NCBI GenBank assembly: GCA_021202155.1
Contig: JAJQDP010000033.1
Coordinates: 120,882-184,881, forward strand
DNA from: Oscillospiraceae bacterium
Lineage (GTDB): Bacteria; Bacillota; Clostridia; Oscillospirales; Ruminococcaceae
Reading direction: 5' to 3'
DNA length: 64,000 nt
Shown: positions 1 through 7,751 of the stretch, piece after piece
Layout: the number at the start of each line of letters is the position of its first letter
Numbering within the stretch: position 1 is the stretch's first letter
Program-made: the position numbers and the translations under genes
The notes under the pieces: model-generated
The model's input: the letters and a program-made list of their open reading frames with translations, nothing else
Database searches by the model: none
Told to the model about the DNA's origin: nothing

Positions 1-450
1 CTGTGCGTTCTCCGGAACGACCGCTTTGGCGGAAGCGTTGACCCTGACCGTGCGGCAGTTTTAGCCATCTTCCACGACACGACAGAAATTATAACCGGCG
101 ACCTTCCGACGCCTGTCAAGTACCTTAATCCCGAGATAAGAACCGCCTATAAGGACGTTGAAGCCGCGGCAGTTGAAAAGCTTCTTGGCTGTATTCCGGA
201 GGACATCAGGGAAGAGTATGACGGCATATTCAAGTGCGAGGACAAAGAGCTCCTTAAGCTCGTCAAAGCCGCCGACAAGATTTCAGCACTGATAAAGTGC
301 ATCGAGGAGAGAAAGTCCGGAAACCGCGATTTCGAGGAAGCAGAACGGCAGACCTACGACTCCATCAGGGCTATGGGAATTCCCGAGGCTGATATGTTCC
401 TTGACGAATTCCTCCCCGCATACGAGCTTACTCTTGACGAGCAGGCATAA
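1..450 (+). CDS. HD-domain 5'-deoxynucleotidase, YfbR-like (5' end outside window)
   Basis: The frame is open from the first base to the TAA at 448-450, so about 149 C-terminal residues are visible of a family usually near 190-200 residues. IFHDTTEIITGDLPTPVKY near the start contains the HD metal-binding pair and matches the 'HD..E..TGD.PTPVKY' signature of YfbR-type enzymes, which remove phosphate from deoxynucleoside 5'-monophosphates in the cytoplasm. The rest is helical, with further conserved acidic positions (KAADKISALIKC). The first conserved His of the HD superfamily would lie upstream of the window. The CDF transporter follows after about 20 bases, so the two may be co-transcribed. 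Family assignment is firm; substrate is inferred. Confidence 0.85.
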   Translation: MCVLRNDRFGGSVDPDRAAVLAIFHDTTEIITGDLPTPVKYLNPEIRTAYKDVEAAAVEKLLGCIPEDIREEYDGIFKCEDKELLKLVKAADKISALIKCIEERKSGNRDFEEAERQTYDSIRAMGIPEADMFLDEFLPAYELTLDEQA

Positions 451-471
451 CCGTCACAAAGGGTGATTTTA

Positions 472-1638
472 TTGCTTAAGAAGCTTTTTATCAGGGACTA
501 TCAAAATACCTCCGATCCCGAAGTCAGGATAAGATACGGCACTGTAGCCGGAGTTTTCGGACTGCTGACAAACGTAGTCCTCTTCCTCTTCAAGCTTTTG
601 GTAGGACTGATGTCGCACAGTATCACCGTCATCGCCGACGCCGTCAACAACCTGTCCGACGCATGTTCGTCGATACTCACGATGATAGGCTTCAAGCTTT
701 CAAGCCGCCCTGCGGATAAGGACCATCCCTACGGTCACGCAAGATACGAGGAGATAACCGCCCTCATCGTGGCACTATTGGTTCTCTGCGTCGGTGTCCT
801 ATTCGCGAAAAGCTCTATTGATAAGATAATCACGCCAAGTGATCTCGAAATCAGCGTCGTAACCTATGTCGTCCTGATAGCCGCAGTAGCCGTCAAGCTC
901 TGGCAGTACTTCACATATCTTGACTTCTCGAAAGCCATCGACTCGGACGCACTGAAAGCTGATGCAGTCGATTCAAGAAACGACATCATCACCACATCAT
1001 CCGTAATCTTAAGCATGGCAGTCATGCAGATTTTTGAGGTCAATCTTGACGGCTGGTTCGGACTCATAATCTCGGTATTCGTGATAATCTCAGCCGTGAG
1101 AACCCTTTCAGAGGTCATAAGCCCGATGCTCGGCGAGCATCCTGACGAAAAGCTGGTTAAATCCATCTATTCGCTTGTCCGGGGCAGGGAAAATGTCGTC
1201 GGTTATCACGACCTCATCATCCACAGCTACGGGGCAGGGAAGTGCTATGCCTCCCTCCACGTCGAGGTAGACGCCTCGCAGGATATTTTCCACCTCCACG
1301 ATATGATAGACACAATCGAGCGTGAGGCTCATGAAAAGCTTGGAATCCTCCTCACCATCCACATGGACCCGGTCGACATGCACGACCCGCACAGAGCCAA
1401 GCTTCACGACATAACCGTTGAAGCCCTCAGGGACGAATTCGGAAGTGACCTTGGAATCCACGATTTCAGAATCGTCGCAGGTCCGACGCACACCAACATT
1501 TTATTTGACATTGTAGAGCCGTTCGGAGAACACTATGACATATCCCGCATCGAAACCCTTTTGACCGAGAAGTATCTTGAGGCGCATGACCCCACACAAT
1601 ACTACTTTGTCATCAACGTTGATAAGAAGATGGACTGA
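472..1638 (+). CDS. cation diffusion facilitator (CDF) family metal efflux transporter
   Basis: Membrane protein of about 388 residues that probably exports divalent metal (Zn, Mn, Fe or Co) in exchange for protons. DAVNNLSDACSS carries the Asp residues of the transmembrane metal site, DKDHPYGHARYEE is the CDF loop signature, and DSRNDIITT supplies the second metal-binding helix. About six hydrophobic helices span residues 25-220, followed by a cytoplasmic His/Asp-rich C-terminal domain (HEVDASQDIFHLHD region) that is longer than in minimal CDFs. A GTG lies at 463, but AAAGGG at 458-463 is correctly spaced (8 nt) for the TTG at 472, so I chose 472. The stop overlaps the next start by 1 nt, indicating translational coupling. 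Metal specificity cannot be read from sequence. Confidence 0.88.
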   Translation: MLKKLFIRDYQNTSDPEVRIRYGTVAGVFGLLTNVVLFLFKLLVGLMSHSITVIADAVNNLSDACSSILTMIGFKLSSRPADKDHPYGHARYEEITALIVALLVLCVGVLFAKSSIDKIITPSDLEISVVTYVVLIAAVAVKLWQYFTYLDFSKAIDSDALKADAVDSRNDIITTSSVILSMAVMQIFEVNLDGWFGLIISVFVIISAVRTLSEVISPMLGEHPDEKLVKSIYSLVRGRENVVGYHDLIIHSYGAGKCYASLHVEVDASQDIFHLHDMIDTIEREAHEKLGILLTIHMDPVDMHDPHRAKLHDITVEALRDEFGSDLGIHDFRIVAGPTHTNILFDIVEPFGEHYDISRIETLLTEKYLEAHDPTQYYFVINVDKKMD

Positions 1639-2777
1639 TGAAAAAATCTAAGCTCAAAAAATCCGACATCGCACTCATAGTCGTTTTCGTCCTGGCGATT
1701 TTATTTAACGTAATCGCCCGGCTGTCGACCACTATCTCCGACTTCTATGTGCAGAAAATCTACCCTGTATTATCTACCCCGTTCATCTGGCTCTCGGGAC
1801 TTTTCCCGTTCTCGGTGGGCGAGGTTATGATAGTCTTAGCTGTGCTCCTGGTCGTCATCGGACTCCCGGCGTTTATTATCTTCATGATAGTGAAGCGAAA
1901 AGATAAGAAGCTCACTTCAAAAGTGAGCCGCTTCTCCCTCAGGTTCATCGCCTGGATAGTGGCGTATGTCCTCATGACAGAGACGCTCAACTGCTTCATA
2001 ATGTATCAGTGCACTCCGTTTTCTGAGAGATATTTTGAAGAGACCGAGCACACCGAAGAGCTCCTGATAGAGACAATTGGCGCAGTAGCCGACGGTCTTG
2101 CAGAGCTCTATACAGAGTTTGACAGGGGAGACGACGGCTACATAGTCCTTGATGACAACTACATAGACGAGTGCAAGGAAGCCCTCACAGCGATTTCTGA
2201 GGACTATTCCCAGCTTTCCGGCTACTACCCGAATCCAAAGGGCATCTTCTTCTCCTACTTCATGTCACAGGAAAGCATTATCGGCTTATATATCCCGTTC
2301 GCTTTTGAAGCTACATATAACCGCGACACCCAGGACATCTCGAAACCCGCAACCATCTGCCACGAGCTTGCCCACCTGAAGGGCATAATCCAGGAGGACG
2401 AAGCAAGCTTTGTCGCTATGGTCGCCTGCTTCAGTTCCGATTGCGCCGCCGTCCGCTATAGCGGGCTTCTGGACGCGTTCTACTATCTTTACTCCGACGC
2501 AAGCGAGCTAATCGGCACTTCCTATGAAGATGCTCTGAGAGAGGCAATTGCCAACGTCCCATCAGAGGTCTGGGACTACGACCTTTACTCCTTCAAATCC
2601 AACTATTGGGAGGAAAACGAGGACAAGGAAATAATCCCGACCGAAACGGTACAAGCCGTCTCGGAAGCCCTGACAGACGCGAACCTCAAATTCAATGAGG
2701 TTGAAGAGGGAATAGAGATATATTACGAAGTTACCAAGCTCCTAATGGATTACTACGCCTCAGGAGGCACTATTTAA
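1638..2777 (+). CDS. DUF3810-family membrane protein with HELAH metalloprotease-like motif
   Basis: 379 residues. Three hydrophobic segments in roughly the first 115 residues are followed by a long soluble part that contains CHELAHLKGI (an HExxH-type zinc motif) and then EDEASFVAMVAC, giving a possible third ligand. This arrangement is that of the DUF3810 family, which is predicted but not shown to be a membrane metallopeptidase. ATG overlaps the stop of the CDF gene (ATGA), so the two are translated from one message. The substrate is unknown, and catalytic activity is inferred only from the motif. Confidence 0.75.
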   Translation: MKKSKLKKSDIALIVVFVLAILFNVIARLSTTISDFYVQKIYPVLSTPFIWLSGLFPFSVGEVMIVLAVLLVVIGLPAFIIFMIVKRKDKKLTSKVSRFSLRFIAWIVAYVLMTETLNCFIMYQCTPFSERYFEETEHTEELLIETIGAVADGLAELYTEFDRGDDGYIVLDDNYIDECKEALTAISEDYSQLSGYYPNPKGIFFSYFMSQESIIGLYIPFAFEATYNRDTQDISKPATICHELAHLKGIIQEDEASFVAMVACFSSDCAAVRYSGLLDAFYYLYSDASELIGTSYEDALREAIANVPSEVWDYDLYSFKSNYWEENEDKEIIPTETVQAVSEALTDANLKFNEVEEGIEIYYEVTKLLMDYYASGGTI

Positions 2778-2839
2778 CCTGTTTCTCAGCGGTTCATTTA
2801 CCCGCTTTGAAAATAATCTCTTTCAGGGAGGAACATTAA

Positions 2840-4069
2840 ATGAAAATGAAGCAACTTCTTTCCGCTTTGCTTGCCTTCGCAGTTCTGTTTTCTGTGATGA
2901 CGGCATGTGGAAACACCTCGACGGACGAGCTCAGTTCCGGCGAAGGAACAGCCTCAGGTGAGACCGCCGGTGACGACACCGCAACGTACGTCAACCGCGA
3001 CAATGTCTACGCCTACGACGAGGAAGCACCATCACTCTATGAAGCCTTTTCTCAGTGGTTCAAGGTAGGAACAGCCATGAACCCGAGCGACTTAGTGGAG
3101 GGCACAGAGGAATTTGAAATTCTCGTCAAACAGTATAACATCTTCACTTTGGAAAACGGTTCAAAGCCGGACGCCATGCACCCGTCGGAGGATGTCTACA
3201 ATTTTACCCAGCTTGAGCAACTGGTTGAGTTCGCCAACGAGTATGACAAATCTGTCCGCGGTCACACCCTCGTCTGGCACTCCCAGTGTCCCGACTGGTT
3301 CTTTTATGATGACGACGGCAACACTGTTTCAGCAGATGTTCTCGTCGAACGCCTCATCGAGCATGTCACCACGATAGTAAGTCACTTTAAAGGCGAGGTT
3401 GACGTGTGGGACGTTGTCAATGAAGTTTTGGGCGACTCAGGCGGACTCCGCGACTCAATGTGGTATCAGATTATCGGCGACTATGACGGCGACGGTGACA
3501 GCTACGACTACATCGAAATCGCCTTCACTGCCGCTCACGAAGCCGACCCTGACGCCCGTCTCATCATCAACGACTACAGCCTTGAATCCTCCGAGTCAAA
3601 AGCCATCACTATGTATATGATGGTAAAGAGTATGCTTGAAGAGGGAATTCCGATTGACGGAATCGGTCTTCAGATGCACGTTGATTACACTGTAGACGTC
3701 GATACAGTCAGGAGCAATATCGAAATTCTCCTGAAGCTAAGAAATATCGACCCTGACTTTGTCATTGAAATCACCGAGCTCGACATGTCCTGCTTCACCT
3801 GGAGCGACACCTCAACTGAGGTTGAACTTACAGATGAATTTGTAGAGCAGTTTGACACGAAGTACACCGAGCTTTTTGAACTGTTCATTGAGCTTGCGGA
3901 AGAGGGCACACTTGATTCAGTAGTCTTCTGGGGCTATAACGACGGCGCAACCTGGCTCAATAGCTACCCCGTCTCCGGCAGAACCAACCACCCACTTCTG
4001 ATTGACAGCGACTATAAACTCAAATCCGCCTACTGGAGTCTTATTGACTTAGCGGAGTCAAAGTCCTGA
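2840..4069 (+). CDS. secreted endo-1,4-beta-xylanase, GH10, lipoprotein
   Basis: 409-residue glycoside hydrolase family 10 enzyme that cleaves internal beta-1,4 bonds in xylan at the cell surface. The N-terminus (MKMKQLLSALLAF... VMTACGN) is a lipoprotein signal with lipobox TAC, so the mature protein should be anchored by a lipidated Cys near residue 23. GH10 motifs follow in order: HTLVWHSQ, WDVVNEV with the acid/base Glu at about residue 195, and EITELDMS with the nucleophile Glu at about 313. The tail VVFWGYNDGATWL is also typical. No carbohydrate-binding module is seen. SD AGGGAGG lies upstream of ATG 2840. The gene stands alone between the DUF3810 gene and a convergent small gene, with a terminator after it. 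Confidence 0.95.
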   Translation: MKMKQLLSALLAFAVLFSVMTACGNTSTDELSSGEGTASGETAGDDTATYVNRDNVYAYDEEAPSLYEAFSQWFKVGTAMNPSDLVEGTEEFEILVKQYNIFTLENGSKPDAMHPSEDVYNFTQLEQLVEFANEYDKSVRGHTLVWHSQCPDWFFYDDDGNTVSADVLVERLIEHVTTIVSHFKGEVDVWDVVNEVLGDSGGLRDSMWYQIIGDYDGDGDSYDYIEIAFTAAHEADPDARLIINDYSLESSESKAITMYMMVKSMLEEGIPIDGIGLQMHVDYTVDVDTVRSNIEILLKLRNIDPDFVIEITELDMSCFTWSDTSTEVELTDEFVEQFDTKYTELFELFIELAEEGTLDSVVFWGYNDGATWLNSYPVSGRTNHPLLIDSDYKLKSAYWSLIDLAESKS

Positions 4070-4077
4070 CATAAAAA

Positions 4078-4106
4078 ACGACCCGGCATCATCCGCCGGG
4101 TCAATT
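4078..4106. terminator. bidirectional terminator between xylanase and convergent small gene
   Basis: ACCCGGC/GCCGGGT inverted repeat around 4081-4101, preceded by an A-run on the plus strand, which becomes a T-run for the opposite strand. It can serve both convergent genes. Confidence 0.7.
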
Positions 4107-4112
4107 CGTTAT

Positions 4113-4304
4113 TCAAGCTTGATTTCCTGCTGCCATCCGTCTGTTTCTCTGAGCTACGAAGCACTGGAAAGCCTTTATCATCGCAGGTGAAAGCTCCGGG
4201 CAGTCCTCATCGAACACAATCGGCTTTCGAGCCGCCGCCCTGATTTCCTCTCTCTGCTCGTCAGTCAACGGAGTCAATTCTTCAAGAGTTACTGTTTTAA
4301 TCAT
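4113..4304 (-). CDS. small hypothetical protein, antitoxin-like size
   Basis: 63 residues starting MIKTVTLEELTPLTDEQ and ending in a basic tail (AQRNRRMAAGNQA). A longer frame opens at 4352, but AGAGGAGA sits 7 nt before the ATG at 4304 on the minus strand, so the short form is chosen. The sequence DEDCPELSPAMIKAF is acidic and probably helical. Size and composition resemble small antitoxin-like proteins of clostridia, but no toxin is adjacent, so function is unknown. It is convergent with the xylanase and divergent from the exported protein A gene. Confidence 0.6.
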   Translation of the reverse strand: MIKTVTLEELTPLTDEQREEIRAAARKPIVFDEDCPELSPAMIKAFQCFVAQRNRRMAAGNQA

Positions 4305-4471
4305 GTCGAAGTCTCCTCTCTTACACAAATATTGTACATCGTTTTCTGACAAAAATCAACCCTCATTTCTTCTTTCTACGTTTCTCAATAAGTTCGTTTC
4401 AAAAAATCATATTCAGTCGCGCTTTACGAAAAATTTCACAAAACTTTTCCCGAAAAAAGTCCCCTTATCGG

Positions 4472-4541
4472 TTGACAAATTGGCGGGTTAGTGCTAACAT
4501 AGAATAGGTTTTATACCAAAATATATTTTGGAGGAATTCAA
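4472..4541 (+). promoter_or_regulatory. promoter plus palindromic leader of exported protein A
   Basis: TTGACA at 4472, 17-nt spacer, extended -10 TGcTAACAT (hexamer 4495-4500). The leader carries the perfect palindrome CCAAAATATATTTTGG at 4516-4531, whose last GG is the first GG of the SD GGAGGAATT. ATG is at 4542. The palindrome begins 15 nt after the -10 box. Confidence 0.85.
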
Positions 4542-5279
4542 ATGAAGAAATTTGTATCAATCGCAATTGCTCTCGTCATGGTTCTCTCTTTGACTGTATG
4601 CGCAATTGCAGACGATGCTCTCCTTTCGGAGGACACCATGTTCTGGTCAAATGGCAACTGGAGTGACTACACTCTTGATGACATCACTATGCCTGCATTG
4701 CTTGAAGCTCTTCAGACCGAAGGTGCTTGCCTCGTTCTCACCAGAGACACTGAGTCTACCATCGAATTTGGTGATGGCACCTGGGAAAAGTTCTGCATCC
4801 TCGACTCCTGGTGGAGTGGTTCTGACGTAACTACAGGCAATAGCTGGGTTGTTCTCGGTACTGGTAAGAGCACCTCTGAGGATGAGCCCGGTACTGGTAT
4901 CATCGATTGCGTCTATGATGACGGCATAACCATTATGTGGGATGGCGCAACTGTTGCTCAGGCTTTGATCGACGGTGGCTTCAATTCTGAGGGCGGCGTT
5001 ACCATTATCAGCAACAGCTCCAACGATGGTGCTTACAAGATCATCAACGTTTCCGTTGTAATCTCTGAGTACGCTTCTTCTGCTTCTACTGAGGAAGAGT
5101 CTGCTGAGGAAGAGACCACTGAAGAGGCTGAGTCTGCTGAGACTTCCGAGACCACTGAGTCTACCGAGTCCACCGAGACCACTTCTGCTTCCACTTCTTC
5201 TCCTGACACCGGTGTTGCACTTGCTTTAGTTCCTATGGCAATCGCTGGCATCGCAGTAGTAAGCTCCAAGAGAAGATAA
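4542..5279 (+). CDS. exported surface protein A with SPDTG-type sorting tail
   Basis: 245 residues. A signal peptide (MKKFVSIAIALVMVLSL..., predicted cleavage AIA|DD after residue 23) leads to a beta-rich domain (about 24-175) that includes EALQTEGACLVLTRDTES and the closing stretch GAYKIINVSVVISEY. An acidic Glu/Thr/Ser linker (177-219) and a C-terminal sorting signal follow: SPDTG, a hydrophobic stretch, then SSKRR. The S-P-x-T-G motif resembles substrates of class B-like clostridial sortases, so wall anchoring is inferred. The domain is close to that of exported protein D and to the C-terminus of the secreted protein at 34259. No enzymatic motif is seen. A surface-binding (possibly carbohydrate-binding) role is a guess. 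Confidence 0.8.
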   Translation: MKKFVSIAIALVMVLSLTVCAIADDALLSEDTMFWSNGNWSDYTLDDITMPALLEALQTEGACLVLTRDTESTIEFGDGTWEKFCILDSWWSGSDVTTGNSWVVLGTGKSTSEDEPGTGIIDCVYDDGITIMWDGATVAQALIDGGFNSEGGVTIISNSSNDGAYKIINVSVVISEYASSASTEEESAEEETTEEAESAETSETTESTESTETTSASTSSPDTGVALALVPMAIAGIAVVSSKRR

Positions 5280-5300
5280 TCACTTTTCTGTCATAGATCA

Positions 5301-5334
5301 AGACCGTAGGCGAGAGCCTATGGTCTTTTTCTTT
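5301..5334 (+). terminator. rho-independent terminator of exported protein A
   Basis: AGACCGTAGGC, a 4-nt loop, then GCCTATGGTCT followed by TTTTTC. Closely similar terminators follow exported proteins C and D, and the T-rich tail runs into the promoter of the next PIN gene. Confidence 0.85.
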
Positions 5335-5343
5335 AAATTGCTA

Positions 5344-5412
5344 TTGCAAAGCCACGAATTTTGTGATATAATACTACCAAGTGAGAACCTATATAAACTA
5401 TAGGCGGTGGAA
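5344..5412 (+). promoter_or_regulatory. promoter and CCTATA/TATAGG inverted repeat of PIN module 1
   Basis: TTGCAA at 5344, 17-nt spacer, extended -10 TGaTATAAT (hexamer 5367-5372). An inverted repeat CCTATA-N5-TATAGG at 5388-5404 lies between promoter and start and overlaps the beginning of the GGCGGTGG SD region. It is also present before PIN modules 2 and 3, and is a candidate autoregulatory operator. Confidence 0.75.
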
Positions 5413-5414
5413 AT

Positions 5415-5891
5415 GTGAAAGTATATTTGGATTGTTGTTGCTATTGCAGACAGTTTGACGATTTAACTCAAGAGCAGGTAAGGGCTGAGGTTAAAGCAAT
5501 TGTTGCTATTTTTAGGCTACATGCACAAGGAAGTGTGTCACTTGTTGGAAGCGATGTACTAACTTTCGAGTTTGGCAAAATAAGTGATCGTGATAAAAGA
5601 ACGCAGATTCTTAGAGACTATAGCAATGTAGATGAAGTTATTGAGATTAGCGATAGTAATAAATCACGAGCAAATCAGATTCAAGAGTTGTCGAACATAC
5701 ACGCATTTGATGCAGCTCATATAGCCTGTGCAGAAGAAGCTGGTGCGGATGTGATGTTGACGACTGATTACAAGCTTATAAAGATGGCTTCAAGAATAGA
5801 TTTAGAATTAGAAGTTATGAACCCAAGGGATTGTTTTGAAAAAATTTTGAATGGAGGAGATTTTAATGGCACAGATGAGAATGAATTATAG
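5415..5891 (+). CDS. PIN-domain protein 1 (putative toxin RNase)
   Basis: 158 residues starting with GTG at 5415 behind GGCGGTGG. The PIN fold is suggested by MKVYLD (Asp6), a middle Glu near 52, FDAAHIACAEEAGAD (Asp99) and MLTTD (Asp118), the acidic metal-binding set of PIN RNases. The N-terminus YLDCCCYCRQFDD is unusually Cys-rich. It precedes a small partner gene as in toxin-antitoxin pairs, so an RNase toxin role is inferred. Copies 2 and 3 stop exactly at the partner's ATG. This copy has one T fewer in the T-run before that point, reads through and gains 8 residues (NGTDENEL), overlapping the partner by 26 nt. Confidence 0.78.
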   Translation: MKVYLDCCCYCRQFDDLTQEQVRAEVKAIVAIFRLHAQGSVSLVGSDVLTFEFGKISDRDKRTQILRDYSNVDEVIEISDSNKSRANQIQELSNIHAFDAAHIACAEEAGADVMLTTDYKLIKMASRIDLELEVMNPRDCFEKILNGGDFNGTDENEL

Positions 5892-6090
5892 CAATCCGGT
5901 AGAACTAAGGATTGCAGGTTATGAAGCACTGGAGAAAGCACTTGGCACTGAGAATGCGGCTCTTTTCATGAAGCAGAATTGCCCCTGCTCCGTCGATTAT
6001 ACAAAAGAAAAGTACGAGCAACCCGATATAAGTGTCGACGAGCTTTATGCTATGATTGAAGAATATGAAAAAACAAAGGCTGCCAGCTAA
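5866..6090 (+). CDS. small partner of PIN protein 1 (putative antitoxin)
   Basis: 74 residues from ATG 5866, preceded by GGAGGAG. An in-frame ATG at 5851 lies within that SD region, and comparison with copies 2 and 3 supports 5866. Conserved blocks are NYSNPVELRIAGYEALEKALG, a variable middle, DYTKEKYEQPDIS, and a charged helical end EEYEKTKAAS. It is always directly 3' of the PIN gene and has the size of an antitoxin. No DNA-binding motif is recognised. The assignment rests on context only. Confidence 0.65.
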   Translation: MAQMRMNYSNPVELRIAGYEALEKALGTENAALFMKQNCPCSVDYTKEKYEQPDISVDELYAMIEEYEKTKAAS

Positions 6091-6093
6091 CCC

Positions 6094-6122
6094 TGTGTAG
6101 CCTTTCTTCTACACACCTGTTT
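6094..6122 (+). terminator. terminator after PIN module 1
   Basis: TGTGTAG-CCTTTCTT-CTACACA stem (6094-6115) just after the stop, with a short T-rich stretch downstream; weaker than those of the other two modules. Confidence 0.55.
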
Positions 6123-6163
6123 ATCATTTTTGTGCAAATTTGAGGTAAATTTCACTTTTCCGA

Positions 6164-6233
6164 TTGACAAGTGCAAAATATAGTGGTATGATAATAGTGG
6201 TTTTACACCAAAATATATTCTGGAGGAATTGAA
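6164..6233 (+). promoter_or_regulatory. promoter plus palindromic leader of exported protein B
   Basis: TTGACA at 6164, 17-nt spacer, TATGAT at 6187-6192. The leader palindrome at 6208-6223 reads CCAAAATATATTCTGG (one base away from perfect) and overlaps SD GGAGG; ATG at 6234. It sits 15 nt after the -10, as in copies A and C. Confidence 0.85.
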
Positions 6234-6848
6234 ATGAAGAAATTCTTATCAATCGCTGTCGCAATCGTAATGGTTCTTTCTCTTAGCGTCGTTGCATTTG
6301 CTGACACAATCGCTTCTGAGTCTCTCTCAGGCTCTGCAACACTCACCTGCACCAACGGTGTTGACTTCACTGATGAAGACCTCTCCTTGGAGATCTACTT
6401 CACAATGTCTGATTCCAGCTATGTTGGTTGGGGACCTCTTGGTATCTGTGACACAGGATGGAATAACGTAATCACTGTTGACACTGACGCTTCCTATTCT
6501 CTGAATGAAGACGGCGTTATCAGCATTCCGCTTACCGTTATTGCTGACGCTTTCACTGCCGCTGGCTATGATGTTGCTGATGGTATCGTCCTTAACTGGT
6601 GGGCTGACGGTTGGGGAGCAACCCTTACCGGAGTTGCAGTAGTTTCCGCTTCTTCTGCTTCCGCTTCTGTTGAGACTGAGGACACTTCTGCTGACGAGGC
6701 TGAGGCTGAGGAAACCGCTGAAGCTACCGAAGAGACTACCGAAGCCGCCGAGGAGACCACTACTACTTCTCCTTCCACCGGCGTTGCACTTGCTCTTCTC
6801 CCGATGGCAATCGCAGGCGTTGCAGTTGTAGCTTCCAAGAGAAAGTAA
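6234..6848 (+). CDS. exported surface protein B with SPSTG-type sorting tail
   Basis: 204 residues. Signal peptide (MKKFLSIAVAIVMVLSLSVVAFA, cleavage near residue 23), then a beta-rich domain (about 25-145) with a Trp-containing block YVGWGPLGICDTGWN and the ending GIVLNWWADGWGATLTGVAVV. An acidic linker and SPSTG-hydrophobic-SKRK sorting tail complete it. Closest relative in the window is protein C. The final strands (…TLTGVAVV) align in pattern with the end of proteins A and D, so all four may share one beta-sandwich fold. Unlike A, C and D it is not followed by a PIN module and has a different terminator. Confidence 0.8.
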   Translation: MKKFLSIAVAIVMVLSLSVVAFADTIASESLSGSATLTCTNGVDFTDEDLSLEIYFTMSDSSYVGWGPLGICDTGWNNVITVDTDASYSLNEDGVISIPLTVIADAFTAAGYDVADGIVLNWWADGWGATLTGVAVVSASSASASVETEDTSADEAEAEETAEATEETTEAAEETTTTSPSTGVALALLPMAIAGVAVVASKRK

Positions 6849-6871
6849 TTTCTGCTCAAAAGTAAAAAAAT

Positions 6872-6907
6872 GGGGCGTTCCCTTTTTGGGGTGCGCCTCT
6901 TTTTTTG
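6872..6907 (+). terminator. terminator of exported protein B
   Basis: GGGGCG…CGCCTC stem with CCC/GGG inner pairing, followed by a run of T (CTTTTTTTT). Its sequence is unrelated to the terminators of A, C and D. Confidence 0.7.
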
Positions 6908-6937
6908 CAAAAATTCCTCATTAACTCGGTTTTGTGG

Positions 6938-7007
6938 TTGACAAAAGGCGTCAGAGGTGGTATTATTAATATGGTTTTGAACCAAAATATATTTTGGAGG
7001 AATTGAA
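6938..7007 (+). promoter_or_regulatory. promoter plus palindromic leader of exported protein C
   Basis: TTGACA at 6938, 17-nt spacer, TATTAT at 6961-6966. The perfect palindrome CCAAAATATATTTTGG at 6982-6997 overlaps the SD; ATG at 7008. Confidence 0.85.
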
Positions 7008-7613
7008 ATGAAGAAATTCGTATCAATCGCAGTCGCAATCGTAATGGTTCTCTCCTTGAGCGTCGTTGCTTTTGCTGACACCACAATCGCTTCTGAGTCT
7101 ATCTCAGCTTCCGCAACCCTTACTTGCACCGACGGTGTTGATTTCACTGATGAGAATCTCTATCTCTACATCTACTTCACTCTCGATGATGAAAGCTATG
7201 CTGGTTGGGGACCTGCCGCTCTCTGCGACACAAGCTGGACAACCGCTATCGGCTATGGCACTGACTATGACCTCTCTGTTAACACTGACGGTTATGTTTG
7301 CTACGCCCTTACCGATATTGTCACTGCTTTCGCCGCAATCGGTGCTGACCCTGCTGACGGAATCGTACTCAACTGGTGGGGCAGTGATTATGCAACCCTC
7401 ACTGGTGTCGCTGTAGTTTCCACTGCCGCTGACGCTGTTGCTGAGACCGAAGAGACCACCGAAGAGGCTGAGGCTACCGAAGAAGTAACCGAAGAGGCTA
7501 CTGAGGAAGCTTCCGAAGAGACCACTACCGCTTCTCCTTCCACCGGTGTTGCACTTGCCCTCCTCCCGATGGCAATCGCAGGCATCGCTGTAGTAAGCTC
7601 TAAGAGAAGATAA
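7008..7613 (+). CDS. exported surface protein C with SPSTG-type sorting tail
   Basis: 201 residues, a paralogue of protein B: the signal peptide is almost identical, the domain (about 25-140) shares YAGWGPAALCDTSW and GIVLNWWGSDYATLTGVAVV, then a Glu/Thr-rich linker and SPSTG-hydrophobic-SSKRR tail. No catalytic motif is visible; two conserved Trp-rich patches could contact ligand (inference). It is followed by the A-type terminator and PIN module 2. Domain divergence from B is clear while the tail is nearly invariant. Confidence 0.8.
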   Translation: MKKFVSIAVAIVMVLSLSVVAFADTTIASESISASATLTCTDGVDFTDENLYLYIYFTLDDESYAGWGPAALCDTSWTTAIGYGTDYDLSVNTDGYVCYALTDIVTAFAAIGADPADGIVLNWWGSDYATLTGVAVVSTAADAVAETEETTEEAEATEEVTEEATEEASEETTTASPSTGVALALLPMAIAGIAVVSSKRR

Positions 7614-7634
7614 TCACTTTTCTGTCATAGATTA

Positions 7635-7666
7635 AGACCGTAGGCGACATGCTTGCGGTCTTTTTC
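7635..7666 (+). terminator. terminator of exported protein C
   Basis: AGACCGTAGGC / GCTTGCGGTCT stem followed by TTTTTCTTTA; same family as the terminators after A and D. Confidence 0.85.
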
Positions 7667-7679
7667 TTTAAATTGCCTA

Positions 7680-7749
7680 TTGCCATATCTCGAATTTTGT
7701 GATATAATACTATCGAAACGTGAACCTATAATAACTATAGGCGGTGGTG
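7680..7749 (+). promoter_or_regulatory. promoter and CCTATA/TATAGG inverted repeat of PIN module 2
   Basis: TTGCCA at 7680, 17-nt spacer, TGaTATAAT (hexamer 7703-7708). Inverted repeat CCTATA-N5-TATAGG at 7725-7741 directly before GGCGGTGG. Confidence 0.75.
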
Positions 7750-7751
7750 TA

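Noticed and set aside
4303..4491. Plus-strand 62-codon frame before exported protein A
   Set aside because: No SD, and it covers the promoter region of protein A and the reverse of the small minus-strand gene start.
6566..7147. Long minus-strand frames opposite exported proteins B and C (and similar ones opposite A and D)
   Set aside because: They are rich in Ser/Ala/Val as the mirror of the Glu/Thr-rich linkers and lack SD sites; coding is clearly on the plus strand with promoter and SD.
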